A stretch of 64,000 nt of DNA. Source: Streptomyces sp. NBC_01306 (GTDB lineage: Bacteria > Actinomycetota > Actinomycetes > Streptomycetales > Streptomycetaceae). How positions within the stretch are numbered: position 1 is the first letter of the stretch; each line of letters begins with the position of its first letter. The position numbers and the translations under genes were made by a program. The notes under the pieces were generated by a model that saw only the letters and a list, made by a program, of their open reading frames with translations, was not told where the DNA came from and ran no database searches. The stretch covers positions 6,062,501 to 6,126,500 of the forward strand of contig NZ_JAPEPC010000001.1 in assembly GCF_026340465.1 (NCBI RefSeq), in the 5' to 3' direction. Shown one piece after another: positions 11,039-19,966 of the stretch.

Positions 11039-11365
11039 ATGAGTGACGCGATGCCGGAGCCCCCCGGGGCGCAGGCCGGGAGCCAGGACGGTCAGGACGG
11101 CCCGGGCGGTACGGAACATGCCCCGGCGCCGCTGGGAGTCGTCCGCACGCCCACCGGGAACGACGGCGTGGACCGGGTGCTCGGCCGGCTGGCCGACGCC
11201 GACCACCTCGCTGCCGACGGACATGTCGAGGTGTACGAAGATGTACACCGTGGGCTGCGTGAGGCGCTGGACGCGCTGGACGCACCGCCCGGACCTCCGG
11301 CCCCGGCCCGGGGCCCCGCCCCTCACGAGGTCCCTCAGAACGTCCCTCACAACAGCAGGAGCTGA
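11039..11365 (+). CDS. Small acidic hypothetical protein upstream of tlyA
   Basis: 108 aa. Pro/Gly-rich disordered ends flank a short helical core (GNDGVDRVLGRLADADHL, VHRGLREALDALD). No enzyme motif is visible. It is separated from tlyA by only 7 nt and is probably co-transcribed with tlyA-nadK-recN. A comparable small ORF before tlyA is usual in streptomycetes (from memory). Function unknown. Confidence 0.75.
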   Translation: MSDAMPEPPGAQAGSQDGQDGPGGTEHAPAPLGVVRTPTGNDGVDRVLGRLADADHLAADGHVEVYEDVHRGLREALDALDAPPGPPAPARGPAPHEVPQNVPHNSRS

Positions 11366-11372
11366 ACCGAAC

Positions 11373-12188
11373 GTGGCAGGAGTGGCACGCCGGCGTCTCG
11401 ACGCCGAGCTGGTCCGCCGGAGTCTCGCCCGCTCGCGGGAGCACGCGAGCCAGCTGATCGCGGCAGGACGGGTGTCCGTCAAGGGCGCCACCGCGACCAA
11501 GGCGGCCACCCAGGTCGAGACGAGCGCCGCCGTTGTCGTACGCAAGGACGACACGGATCCCGACTACGTCTCGCGCGGCGGGCACAAGCTCGCGGGCGCC
11601 TTCGCGGCCTTCACACCGCTCGGCCTGCGGGTCGGGGGGCGGCGGGCGCTGGACGCGGGCGCGTCGACCGGCGGCTTCACCGACGTCCTGCTGCGGGCGG
11701 GCGCCGCGCAGGTCGTCGCGGTGGACGTCGGGTACGGGCAGCTCGCCTGGTCGCTGCAGAGCGACGACCGCGTCACCGTCAAGGACCGCACGAACGTACG
11801 CGAGTTGACGCTGGAGGACATCGGCGGAACACCCGTGGACCTGGCCGTCGGAGACCTCTCTTTCATCGCGCTCGGTCTGGTGCTGCCCGCTCTCGCGCGG
11901 TGCGCGGGGCCGGACGCCGACCTGGTGCTCATGGTCAAACCGCAGTTCGAGATCGGCAAGGACCGGCTGGGCAGCGGAGGCGTGGTCCGCAGCCCCGAAC
12001 TGCGGGCGGAGACCGTGCGGACCGTGGCCGGGCAGGCGGCCGGGCTCGGACTCGGCGTACGGGGTGTCACCGCCAGCCCGCTGCCGGGACCCTCGGGAAA
12101 TGTCGAGTACTTTCTGTGGCTGCGGGCGGACGCGCCCGCGCTCGATCCGGCGGATGTGGAGCGTGCAGTGGCGGAGGGGCCGCAGTGA
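11373..12188 (+). CDS. tlyA: TlyA family rRNA (cytidine-2'-O)-methyltransferase
   Basis: 271 aa. The N-terminal S4 RNA-binding domain (RRRLDAELVRRSLARSREHA, GRVSVKGATATKAA) is followed by an FtsJ-type methyltransferase with the SAM motif DAGASTGGFTDVLL and later VGDLSFIAL, MVKPQFEIGK and GNVEYFLWL. TlyA proteins methylate 2'-OH of cytidines in 16S and/or 23S rRNA and affect capreomycin/viomycin sensitivity in mycobacteria. GTG start with AGCAGGAGC upstream. The stop overlaps the nadK GTG (GTGA). Confidence 0.93.
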   Translation: MAGVARRRLDAELVRRSLARSREHASQLIAAGRVSVKGATATKAATQVETSAAVVVRKDDTDPDYVSRGGHKLAGAFAAFTPLGLRVGGRRALDAGASTGGFTDVLLRAGAAQVVAVDVGYGQLAWSLQSDDRVTVKDRTNVRELTLEDIGGTPVDLAVGDLSFIALGLVLPALARCAGPDADLVLMVKPQFEIGKDRLGSGGVVRSPELRAETVRTVAGQAAGLGLGVRGVTASPLPGPSGNVEYFLWLRADAPALDPADVERAVAEGPQ

Positions 12189-13201
12189 CGGAAGCAGCAG
12201 CACCATCGGCAGTTGAATCAGCAGCTGGACCGGCGGTACGGGGAGTGGCACCGGCCGTGGCGGCGGGGCCGGCGGTGGAAGCGCCGGCGGAACCGGCGGC
12301 GCCCCCCGTGGACCGTACGGTCTTCCTGCTCGCGCACACCGGGCGGCCCGCCGCCATCCGCAGCGCCGAGCGCGTCGTGGAGGGCTTGCTGAAGAACGGC
12401 CTGCGCGTCCGGGTCCTGGCGGCGGAGGCCGCCGACCTGCCGGTGCCGCCATCGGTCGAACTCGTCGCCGAGGCGACACCCGCCTGCCTGGACGGCTGCG
12501 AGCTGCTGATCGTTCTCGGCGGCGACGGAACACTGCTGCGCGGTGCCGAGTTCGCCCGTGCGTCCGGGGTGCCGATGCTCGGCGTCAACCTCGGCAGGGT
12601 GGGCTTCCTCGCCGAGGCCGAGCGCGACGACCTCGACAAGGTCGTCGACCGGGTGGTCACCCGGTCGTACGAGGTCGAGGAGCGGATGACCGTCGATGTC
12701 CTCGTGCACAACAACGGCGACATCGTGCACCGTGACTGGGCGCTCAACGAGGCCGCCGTACAGAAGACCGAGCCCGAACGGATGCTGGAGGTCGTCCTGG
12801 AGATCGACGGCCGTCCGGTCACCGGCTTCGGCTGCGACGGCGTCGTCTGCGCGACCCCGACCGGTTCGACCGCCTACGCCTTCTCGGCCGGCGGGCCGGT
12901 GATCTGGCCGGAGGTGGAAGCGCTGCTGATGGTCCCCATCGGCGCACACGCGCTGTTCGCCAAGCCCCTGGTGACCTCGCCCGCCTCCGTCCTCGCGGTC
13001 GAGGTGCAGCCGCACACCCCGCACGGCGTCCTGTGGTGCGACGGGCGCCGCTGGGTGGGGCTGCCCGCGGGGGCGCGGGTCGAGGTGCGCAGGGGCGCCG
13101 TGCCCGTACGGCTGGCGCGGCTGCACCACGCTTCGTTCACCGACCGCCTGGTGGCCAAGTTCGCACTGCCCGTGGCGGGCTGGCGCGGCGCTCCGCACTG
13201 A
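12185..13201 (+). CDS. nadK: NAD kinase
   Basis: 338 aa. Catalytic GGDGT motif (about residue 111) in LLIVLGGDGTLLRGAEF, followed by NLGRVGFLAE, ALNEAAVQK and CATPTGSTAYAFSAGGP, all diagnostic for ATP-NAD kinase, which makes NADP from NAD. The first ~45 residues are an Ala/Pro-rich extension not needed for the fold, and a later start is conceivable. GTGA overlap with tlyA. Confidence 0.94.
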   Translation: MTEAAAPSAVESAAGPAVRGVAPAVAAGPAVEAPAEPAAPPVDRTVFLLAHTGRPAAIRSAERVVEGLLKNGLRVRVLAAEAADLPVPPSVELVAEATPACLDGCELLIVLGGDGTLLRGAEFARASGVPMLGVNLGRVGFLAEAERDDLDKVVDRVVTRSYEVEERMTVDVLVHNNGDIVHRDWALNEAAVQKTEPERMLEVVLEIDGRPVTGFGCDGVVCATPTGSTAYAFSAGGPVIWPEVEALLMVPIGAHALFAKPLVTSPASVLAVEVQPHTPHGVLWCDGRRWVGLPAGARVEVRRGAVPVRLARLHHASFTDRLVAKFALPVAGWRGAPH

Positions 13202-13303
13202 GCTTCCCACCGGCCTTCCCGCTGAGCTCCGTACTGAGCTCCGCACGCCCGGCCGGCGGCCGCTCCGGCCGGGGCACGTCGCACGGGACCCGGGAAACCT
13301 CGT

Positions 13304-15046
13304 ATGGTCATGTGCGTGTTGGAGGAGATGCGGATACGGTCGCTCGGAGTCATCGACGACGCTGTGGTGGAGCTTTCACCCGGTTTCACCGCGGTGACAG
13401 GTGAGACGGGCGCGGGCAAGACCATGGTCGTGACCAGCCTCGGGCTGCTGCTCGGCGGGCGAGCCGACGCCGCCCTGGTGCGGCTCGGTGCCAAGTCGGC
13501 GGTGGTCGAAGGGCGGATCGCGCTGCCCGCGGGCGCGCCGGCCGCGGTACGGGCCGAGGAGGCGGGCGCCGAACTCGACGAGGGCGCGCTGCTCATCAGC
13601 CGTACGGTCTCGGCCGAAGGGCGCTCACGGGCGCACATCGGCGGACGTTCCGTACCGGTCGGGCTGCTCGCCGAGATCGCCGACGAACTGGTCGCCGTGC
13701 ACGGGCAGACCGACCAGCAGGGGCTGCTGCGCCCCGCCAGACAGCGCCAGGCCCTCGACCGGTACGCAGGCGAGGCGGTGGCCGGCCCGCACACCAAGTA
13801 CGCGGCTGCCTACAAACGGCTGCGCGCCGTCGCCGCCGAGCTGGACGAACTGACCACCCGGGCGCGGGAACGGGCCCAGGAGGCCGACCTGCTCCGCTTC
13901 GGGCTCGACGAGATCGCCGCGGTCGAGCCGCTGCCCGGTGAGGACGCCGAACTCGCCGCAGAGGCCGAGCGTCTCGGGCACGCCGAAGCGCTCGCGTCGG
14001 CCGCGTCCGCGGCGCACACCGCGCTCGTCGGCAACCCGGAGGACCCCGAGGGCATCGACGCGACGACCCTGGTCGCCGGCTCGGGACGGGCGCTCGACGC
14101 GGTACGCAGCCACGACCCGGCGCTGGCCGCGCTCGCCGAACGGATCGGCGAGATCGGCATTCTGCTCGCCGACGTGTCGGGGGAGCTGGCCGGTTACGCG
14201 GACAACCTCGACGCCGATCCGCTGCGGCTCGCCGCCGTGGAGGAGCGCCGGGCAGCCCTGACCCAGCTGACCCGCAAGTACGGCGAGGACATCGCGGCCG
14301 TACTGGCCTGGGCGGAGGAGGGCGCGGCGCGCCTCACCGAGCTGGAGGGCGACGACGACCGGATCGGTGAACTGACGGCGGAGCACGAGGCGCTGCGCTC
14401 GGAGCTGTCCGGTCTCGCGCAGACGCTCACCGACGCGCGTACGGAGGCGGCCGAGCGGTTCGCGGGCGCTGTCACCGCCGAACTCGCCTCGCTCGCCATG
14501 CCGCACGCCCGGGTGACGATCGACATCCGGCAGACCGACGACCCCGAAGGGGTGGAGGTCGGCGGGCGGACCGTCGCCTACGGCCCGCTCGGCGCCGACG
14601 AGGTGGAACTGCTGCTCGCCCCGCACCCCGGTGCGGCCGCCCGGCCCATCTCCAAGGGCGCGTCGGGCGGTGAGCTCTCCCGGGTGATGCTCGCGGTCGA
14701 GGTCGTCTTCGCGGGGTCCGATCCCGTACCGACGTATCTCTTCGACGAGGTCGACGCCGGGGTCGGCGGCAAGGCCGCCGTCGAGGTGGGCCGCCGGCTC
14801 GCCAGGCTCGCCCGGTCCGCGCAGGTGGTGGTCGTGACGCATCTGCCGCAGGTGGCCGCCTTCGCCGACCGGCAGCTGCTGGTCGAGAAGACCAACGACG
14901 GCTCGGTGACCAGCAGCGGTGTCACGGTCCTGGAGGGCGAGGACCGGGTACGGGAGCTGTCGCGGATGCTCGCGGGCCAGGAGGACTCCGAGACGGCGCG
15001 GGCGCACGCCGAGGAACTGCTGGCCACAGCACGGGCGGACGGCTGA
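13304..15046 (+). CDS. recN: DNA repair protein RecN
   Basis: Up to 580 aa. SMC-like ATPase: Walker A TGETGAGKTM (about 33-40), a long coiled-coil middle part, then SKGASGGELSRVMLAVEV and Walker B YLFDEVDAGVGGK near the C-terminus. RecN holds DNA ends together during double-strand break repair. Several in-frame starts exist (ATG 13304, ATG 13310, GTG 13316, ATG 13328); the conserved core begins at MRIRSLGVID, so the first few residues are uncertain. It ends the tlyA-nadK-recN group. Confidence 0.93.
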   Translation: MVMCVLEEMRIRSLGVIDDAVVELSPGFTAVTGETGAGKTMVVTSLGLLLGGRADAALVRLGAKSAVVEGRIALPAGAPAAVRAEEAGAELDEGALLISRTVSAEGRSRAHIGGRSVPVGLLAEIADELVAVHGQTDQQGLLRPARQRQALDRYAGEAVAGPHTKYAAAYKRLRAVAAELDELTTRARERAQEADLLRFGLDEIAAVEPLPGEDAELAAEAERLGHAEALASAASAAHTALVGNPEDPEGIDATTLVAGSGRALDAVRSHDPALAALAERIGEIGILLADVSGELAGYADNLDADPLRLAAVEERRAALTQLTRKYGEDIAAVLAWAEEGAARLTELEGDDDRIGELTAEHEALRSELSGLAQTLTDARTEAAERFAGAVTAELASLAMPHARVTIDIRQTDDPEGVEVGGRTVAYGPLGADEVELLLAPHPGAAARPISKGASGGELSRVMLAVEVVFAGSDPVPTYLFDEVDAGVGGKAAVEVGRRLARLARSAQVVVVTHLPQVAAFADRQLLVEKTNDGSVTSSGVTVLEGEDRVRELSRMLAGQEDSETARAHAEELLATARADG

Positions 15047-15152
15047 ACGGACCGCGGGGCAGCAGGACGGTCGGCCGGTCGCTCAGCGCCTCCGGCCGAC
15101 CCCGCCGGGGCTGCCCCCGGGCCTCCGCGGGCCGCCGCCTAGGGTGGAGCGC

Positions 15153-15923
15153 ATGACCAGACACGGCGCCCGGACCACCGCACTCCTCGCTTCGTTCGGT
15201 GCGACCCGCGCCGCCGCGACGGGACTGCGCCGCCGGTTTCCGGGGGGCGCGGCGCGCTGGGAGCGCACCAACTACGCCGGGCGCACGGTCGATCTCTGCG
15301 CCGGTCCTGCCACCACGGTCGGCGCGGCGCTCGGCGCGGTCGTCGGCACCCTTCCGCCCCGGGCACGCGGGGCGGCCGCCCTGGCCGTGCTCACCGCCGG
15401 TGCCTGCGGGGCCTACGACGACACCACCGGCGCGGGCGATCCGCGCCGCGGGTTCCGCGCCCATCTCGGCGCGCTGAGCCGCGGCGAGATCACCAGCGGC
15501 ACGGTGAAGCTCCTGGGCATCGGCGCGGCGGGTCTTGCCGCGGGCGCGCTGCTCAAGGACCGCCCCGTCGACCGGGTGCTGGCCGGGGTCGTCGTCGCGG
15601 GCACCGCCCACTTCGTCAACCTGGTGGATATGCGCCCGGGGAGGGCCGCCGTCGCGGTGCTCGGTCTCGCGGCGCCCGGTCTGCTGCGGCGCGGTCCGGC
15701 CGGGGCGCTCGCCGCCGCACCGCTCGGAGCCGCGGCAGCGGTCGTCATCGACGACCTGGCCGAACAGACCATGCTCGGCGACGCGGGAGCGCACGCCCTC
15801 GGTGCCGCCCTCGGCGTGGCGATCGTCGCGGGCAACGGGCGGGCCGGACTCGCCGCGCACGCGGCAGCGGTGGTCGCCGCCGCCGCGTACGGTGACAAGG
15901 TGAGCCGCGCGGCAGCCGGTTGA
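15153..15923 (+). CDS. Membrane protein related to the MraY/WecA (PNPT) family
   Basis: 256 aa, strongly hydrophobic with several TM helices. It retains acidic motifs of polyprenyl-phosphate N-acetylhexosamine-1-phosphate transferases: AYDDTTG, HFVNLVDMRPGRA and MLGDAGAHALG. It is shorter than MraY (usually 320-360 aa) and Ala-rich, so activity is uncertain. The pairing with the GT4 gene just downstream suggests a lipid-linked glycan step at the membrane. The ATG start is preceded by GGTGGAGC. Function is inferred only from motifs. Confidence 0.7.
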   Translation: MTRHGARTTALLASFGATRAAATGLRRRFPGGAARWERTNYAGRTVDLCAGPATTVGAALGAVVGTLPPRARGAAALAVLTAGACGAYDDTTGAGDPRRGFRAHLGALSRGEITSGTVKLLGIGAAGLAAGALLKDRPVDRVLAGVVVAGTAHFVNLVDMRPGRAAVAVLGLAAPGLLRRGPAGALAAAPLGAAAAVVIDDLAEQTMLGDAGAHALGAALGVAIVAGNGRAGLAAHAAAVVAAAAYGDKVSRAAAG

Positions 15924-16071
15924 GCCGCAGCTCACCCATGCGGGTGACAGCTCAAGCGTGTTGACGCGACCGTACAGGGGCTCGGTCCCCCGGAGAGTGC
16001 CGGAACCCGTGCGCGGGCTGGCATCCTGGGGCGCACACATCCGTCCGACGCCGACTCAGGAGCTCCGGTCA

Positions 16072-17190
16072 GTGAGCAGCACCCAGGTCCCGCCGTACGG
16101 CCGTTCACCTCTCTGCGCCGTCCAGGTGCTGGGCGGCGGCAGCGCCGGCAGCAGCGCACATGTCCGGTCGATCACCGGGGGCCTGATCGAGCGGGGCGTG
16201 CACGTCACGGTGTGCGCCCCCGCCGAACTTGAGCGGACATACGGCTTCAGCGAGGCGGGCGCGCACTTCGTGCCCGTACCCCGGCGCAGCGACCCGTCGT
16301 CCGTCGCCGCGCTGCGCGCCGCCTGTCTGCGGGCCGACATCGTCCACGCGCACGGGCTGAACGCCGCCGTACGGACCTCGCTCGCGCTCAGCGGACTGCG
16401 GCGGCCGCTCGTCGTCACCTGGCACACCCGCCCGCACGCCGAAGGCGCGCGGAGCCGTCTGCTGCGGTTGATGGAGCGAAGGGCCGCCAGGGCGGCGGCA
16501 GTTGTGCTCGGTACGTCGTCCGAACTGGTCGACAGGGCACGCAGCCGGGGGGCGCGCGACGCGCGGCTCGCGCCGGTCGCTGTCCCCGCACCCCGAGTGG
16601 CCGCGAGCGGTACCGAGAGCAAGGCCCGCGCGGAACTGGGCGCGGTGGACCGGCCGTTGGTGATGACCGTCGGCAGCCTCGTCGCACACCACGGTTACGG
16701 GACGCTGCTGGATGCGGCCCGGCTGTGGCAGCACCTCGACCCGGTACCGCTGCTGGTGATCGCGGGCGAGGGCGCGGAGCGTGCCGCACTGCAGAGCCGG
16801 ATCGCGGCCGACGCGCTCTCGGTCCGGCTCATCGGCAGCCGCGAGGATGTGACGGAGCTGCTCGCGTCCGCCGATGTCGCCGTACTGTCCAGCCGTTGGG
16901 AGGCGCGGCCCCTGCTGGCGCAGGAGGCACTGCGGCTGGGGGTGCCCCTGGTCGCCACGGCGGTCGGCGGGGTGCCCGAGCTGGTGGGCGAAGCGGCCGA
17001 ACTCGTCCCGTACGGCGACCCGGAGGCCCTGGCCGCACGGGTGACCGCGCTGCTGGCCGATCCCGAACGCCGGGAAGGACTCGCCACTGCGGGTCTTGCG
17101 CAGGCCGCGGACTGGCCGACCGAGGACGAGACGGTGGCGCAAGTGCTCAGCGTCTACGACGAGTTGACCGAGTCCGTCGGGGCCCGCTGA
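16072..17190 (+). CDS. Glycosyltransferase family 4 (GT-B fold)
   Basis: 372 aa. N-terminal Rossmann half with LGGGSAGSSAHVRSI and ADIVHAHGLNAAVRTSLAL; C-terminal nucleotide-sugar half with VMTVGSLVAHHGYGTLL, IAGEGAERAAL and the acidic ...SSRWEARPLLAQEALRLGVPL region corresponding to the E-x7-E motif. GTG start with AGGAG at 16058-16062. It probably acts at the cytoplasmic face on an unknown acceptor and may work with the PNPT-like protein upstream. Confidence 0.87.
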   Translation: MSSTQVPPYGRSPLCAVQVLGGGSAGSSAHVRSITGGLIERGVHVTVCAPAELERTYGFSEAGAHFVPVPRRSDPSSVAALRAACLRADIVHAHGLNAAVRTSLALSGLRRPLVVTWHTRPHAEGARSRLLRLMERRAARAAAVVLGTSSELVDRARSRGARDARLAPVAVPAPRVAASGTESKARAELGAVDRPLVMTVGSLVAHHGYGTLLDAARLWQHLDPVPLLVIAGEGAERAALQSRIAADALSVRLIGSREDVTELLASADVAVLSSRWEARPLLAQEALRLGVPLVATAVGGVPELVGEAAELVPYGDPEALAARVTALLADPERREGLATAGLAQAADWPTEDETVAQVLSVYDELTESVGAR

Positions 17191-17254
17191 GCGCCCGCCG
17201 CCGGGTGACCCGCTCCCGCCTGCGGATGGCCCGCTCCCGCCGAGGGGCGCCCTG

Positions 17255-18844
17255 CTACGGGGTGTGCCTGCGGGCCCGCAGCGCCAGGCTCAGGGCGAGC
17301 ACCGTCTGCGGGTCGTCCAGGTCGGTACCGAGGAGCTCGGCGATCCGCGCCAGCCGGTTGTAGAGCGTCTGGCGGTTGAGATGCAGCTCGCGTGCCGTCT
17401 CGGCCTTGCGGCCCGCGTGTGCCAGATAGGTCTGGAGCGTGGGCAGCAGCGCGGGCCGCGACGTGCGGTCGTGCTCGCGCAGCGGGCCGATCGCCCGGTC
17501 CACGAAGGCCGCCAGGTCCGGCTGGTCGCGCAGCCGCCAGAGCAGCAGGTCGATGTCGAGGCGCCGTGCGTCGTACCAGGGGCGGTCGGGCAGCCCCTGC
17601 GCGGCGGTCGCCGTCTCGGCGGCGTGCCGCAGCCCGGCCGATGCCGCGGCCCAGCCGCCCGCCACCCCCACCACGACGATCGGCGGATGCGCGCCGGCCC
17701 GCTCCAGGCCCGCGCGCGCCACACCGGCCCGCAGCGCGACGGCCACCCGGTCGGCCACGGTGGTGCGCTCCGACTCCGTACGCAGACCGAGGAGCAGTGG
17801 GACCCGGCCCTCCACGGGGCGTACGCCGAGGAGCACCGGCACCCCCACGGAGCTCAGCTCCTCCAGCACAGCCCGGGCCAGCACGGCCCAGTTGCCCGAC
17901 GGCGACAGCTCGGCCGCCAGCCGCATCACCACGGGCAGCAGCGGACCCTCACCCGGCCGGAAACCGAGCACCCGGGCCTGGGCGGGAGCGTCATGGGCGG
18001 AGACCCGCCCCTCGGCCAGGTCGGTCAGGAAGTCACCGCGCCCGCGCGCTGCCAGCTCCTCCTCCTGCCGGGCCTGCATCAGCACGACGGCGAGGATCCC
18101 GGCGGTCCGCTCGGCGGCCATCCGGTGCACCTGGGCCAGCGGCGCCGACACCGGGAGGAGCGCCAGCCTGGCCCGTACCGAACCGGTGCCCGAGCCGCCG
18201 CCCGCCACGTCCACCAGGACCGCGCCCGCCGGACGGTGTCCGCGCAGCCCCTCCCACACCTGGAGCGGCTCGCCCTCGCCCGCGGCGTACAGCAGCTGTC
18301 CGTCGGGGGTCTCCAGGAAGACCGGGTTGGCCGTGAACTCGGCCAGGATCGAGAGCACTTGAGGCACCCCGCCACCGCCGAGCAGCGCCTGTGTGCACCG
18401 CCGGTGCACTTCGTCGGCGCGCTGCACCAGGGCGTAATGACCGTTGATGATCTCGGTATGGACCTCCTCCGTCACCGAGACGAAGGGCACCTCCCGGTGC
18501 AGCTGGACCAGCGGCAGCCCGGCCGCCCGCGCGGTCTCCACGAGTGTCGACGGCAGCCGCGAGAAGCGCGGGCCCAGTTCCACCACGAGGGCGGCGATCC
18601 CGCGGTCGGCGAGCCGGCGGACGAACGCCCGCTGCTCGGCGGGGCGGGTGCCAAGACCAAGACCGGTGGTGAGCAGCAGCTCGCCGCCCTTGAGCAGCGA
18701 GGCGATGTTCGGCACCTCACCGGCGTGCACCCACCGGACCGTGCGGCTGAGCCGGTCGCCGCCCGCGACGACCTCGGGCAGCCCACCGCGCAGTCCCGGC
18801 AGCTCAAGCGCCCGCTGCACTGTGATTCCGCCCTGGTTCTCCAT
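17255..18844 (-). CDS. PucR family transcriptional regulator
   Basis: 529 aa. The N-terminal purine-catabolism domain (RALELPGLRGGLPEVVAGGD, HAGEVPNIASLLKGGELLLTTG) and the C-terminal PucR-type HTH (AHAGRKAETARELHLNRQTL, YNRLARIAELLGTDLDD) are both complete. Such proteins usually activate purine or amino-acid catabolic genes; the targets are not visible here. The ATG start MENQGGITVQ was chosen because it matches the family N-terminus; the open frame extends 72 codons upstream without similarity. Its promoter lies in the divergent gap before the GntR gene. Confidence 0.92.
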   Translation of the reverse strand: MENQGGITVQRALELPGLRGGLPEVVAGGDRLSRTVRWVHAGEVPNIASLLKGGELLLTTGLGLGTRPAEQRAFVRRLADRGIAALVVELGPRFSRLPSTLVETARAAGLPLVQLHREVPFVSVTEEVHTEIINGHYALVQRADEVHRRCTQALLGGGGVPQVLSILAEFTANPVFLETPDGQLLYAAGEGEPLQVWEGLRGHRPAGAVLVDVAGGGSGTGSVRARLALLPVSAPLAQVHRMAAERTAGILAVVLMQARQEEELAARGRGDFLTDLAEGRVSAHDAPAQARVLGFRPGEGPLLPVVMRLAAELSPSGNWAVLARAVLEELSSVGVPVLLGVRPVEGRVPLLLGLRTESERTTVADRVAVALRAGVARAGLERAGAHPPIVVVGVAGGWAAASAGLRHAAETATAAQGLPDRPWYDARRLDIDLLLWRLRDQPDLAAFVDRAIGPLREHDRTSRPALLPTLQTYLAHAGRKAETARELHLNRQTLYNRLARIAELLGTDLDDPQTVLALSLALRARRHTP

Positions 18845-19211
18845 ATGGCCGGACGCTACCCGAAGCCGTCGGCGCAGGTTTCCGTGAGCCGGGGTCGTGA
18901 AGCGCGTTGCCCCGCGGATTCGTGAGGTGATCCCGGGACTGCGCCATCGGGGTCGTCGCTTCATCGTGTCGTTCTGCCCGGGACAGGTAGGGGTGTGACC
19001 GGGATACGCGCCAAGGGCAACGGGATGATCTCGAAGCCCTGAGCGCCCGTCGCCCGTCACTCATCCGGCTCGGTGCCGGTGGTGGTGATGCGGCCGAGGG
19101 AGGTCCCACCGTGGCGGTGCCAGGAGACGATGCGGTCGCGCTTCTGCTCACCATCGAGATCGACGGTAACGCTGATAATCGATTATCTTCCTGATCGTCT
19201 ATTGTGTAGGC
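18845..19211 (+). other. Divergent intergenic region (367 bp)
   Basis: Promoter region between the pucR-type gene (minus) and the GntR gene (plus). It holds the palindrome at 19174-19187, described separately. No credible ORF is seen. It also marks the left edge of the accessory region. Confidence 0.5.
19174..19187 (+). promoter_or_regulatory. Perfect 14-bp palindrome upstream of the GntR gene
   Basis: GATAATCGATTATC is an exact palindrome, centred about 31 bp before the GntR start and AT-rich in a GC-rich genome. It is a plausible autoregulatory operator of the downstream GntR protein. Confidence 0.55.
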
Positions 19212-19916
19212 ATGACCCAGACGACCCACCCCTCAGCCTCGGCGGGGAAGCAGATGCTCTCCGAGCGGGTCTACACACACCTGCGGGAGGCGATCATGCG
19301 CGGGGACCACGCTCCCGGTGACGCCCTCAAACCCCAAGACCTCGCGAAAGAGCAGGGCGTGAGCCTGGCCGTTGTGCGCGAGGCGCTCGTGCGGGTGGTC
19401 GGCGAGGGCCTCGCCGACCGGCTGCCCAACCGCGGCTTCGCCGTCCCGGCCTTCTCCGATCTCCGCTGGCAGGAGATCGCGGAGGCCCGCCGGACCATCG
19501 AACCGGTCATGCTGCGCATGTCCATCGAACGCGGCGACGTCGACTGGGAAGCCCGCGTACGAGCCGCCCACCACCGTCTGACCCGCACCCCGGCGTACGT
19601 ACCGGAGGAGGGCGAGCACTACAGCAGCACATGGGCCGAAGTCCACCGGGTCTTCCACCGCACCTTGCTGGAGGGGTGCGGCAACCTCGTCCTGCTGGAG
19701 ACCTACGACCGGATGTGGACCGCGAGCGAGCTGGCCCGCCGCTGGTCGGCGCACCGCAACCCCGACCGGGACGGCGCCCTGGAACATCGCCGACTGGAGG
19801 AGGCAGCCCTCGCCCGCGACGCCGGCACCGCAGCCGAGGTCCTGACCCAGCACCTCACCCAGACCGCGGCCGGACTGACCGACTGCCCCCACCACGAGCC
19901 CACGGACGCAGCCTGA
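19212..19916 (+). CDS. GntR family regulator, FadR-like (FCD) subfamily
   Basis: 234 aa. Winged HTH at about 15-80 (MLSERVYTHLREAIMRGDHA, PGDALKPQDLAKEQGVSLAV, VREALVRVVGEGL) followed by an all-helical FCD ligand domain with metal-type His/Asp/Arg positions (TIEPVMLRM, HRVFHRTLLEGCGN). It is followed closely by the SCO6745-type gene, its probable partner. A perfect palindrome lies just upstream. Confidence 0.88.
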   Translation: MTQTTHPSASAGKQMLSERVYTHLREAIMRGDHAPGDALKPQDLAKEQGVSLAVVREALVRVVGEGLADRLPNRGFAVPAFSDLRWQEIAEARRTIEPVMLRMSIERGDVDWEARVRAAHHRLTRTPAYVPEEGEHYSSTWAEVHRVFHRTLLEGCGNLVLLETYDRMWTASELARRWSAHRNPDRDGALEHRRLEEAALARDAGTAAEVLTQHLTQTAAGLTDCPHHEPTDAA

Positions 19917-19966
19917 CGCGCGCCGCCCGCCTGACCGCACCTGATCACCGAGACCGGAGTCACCGC

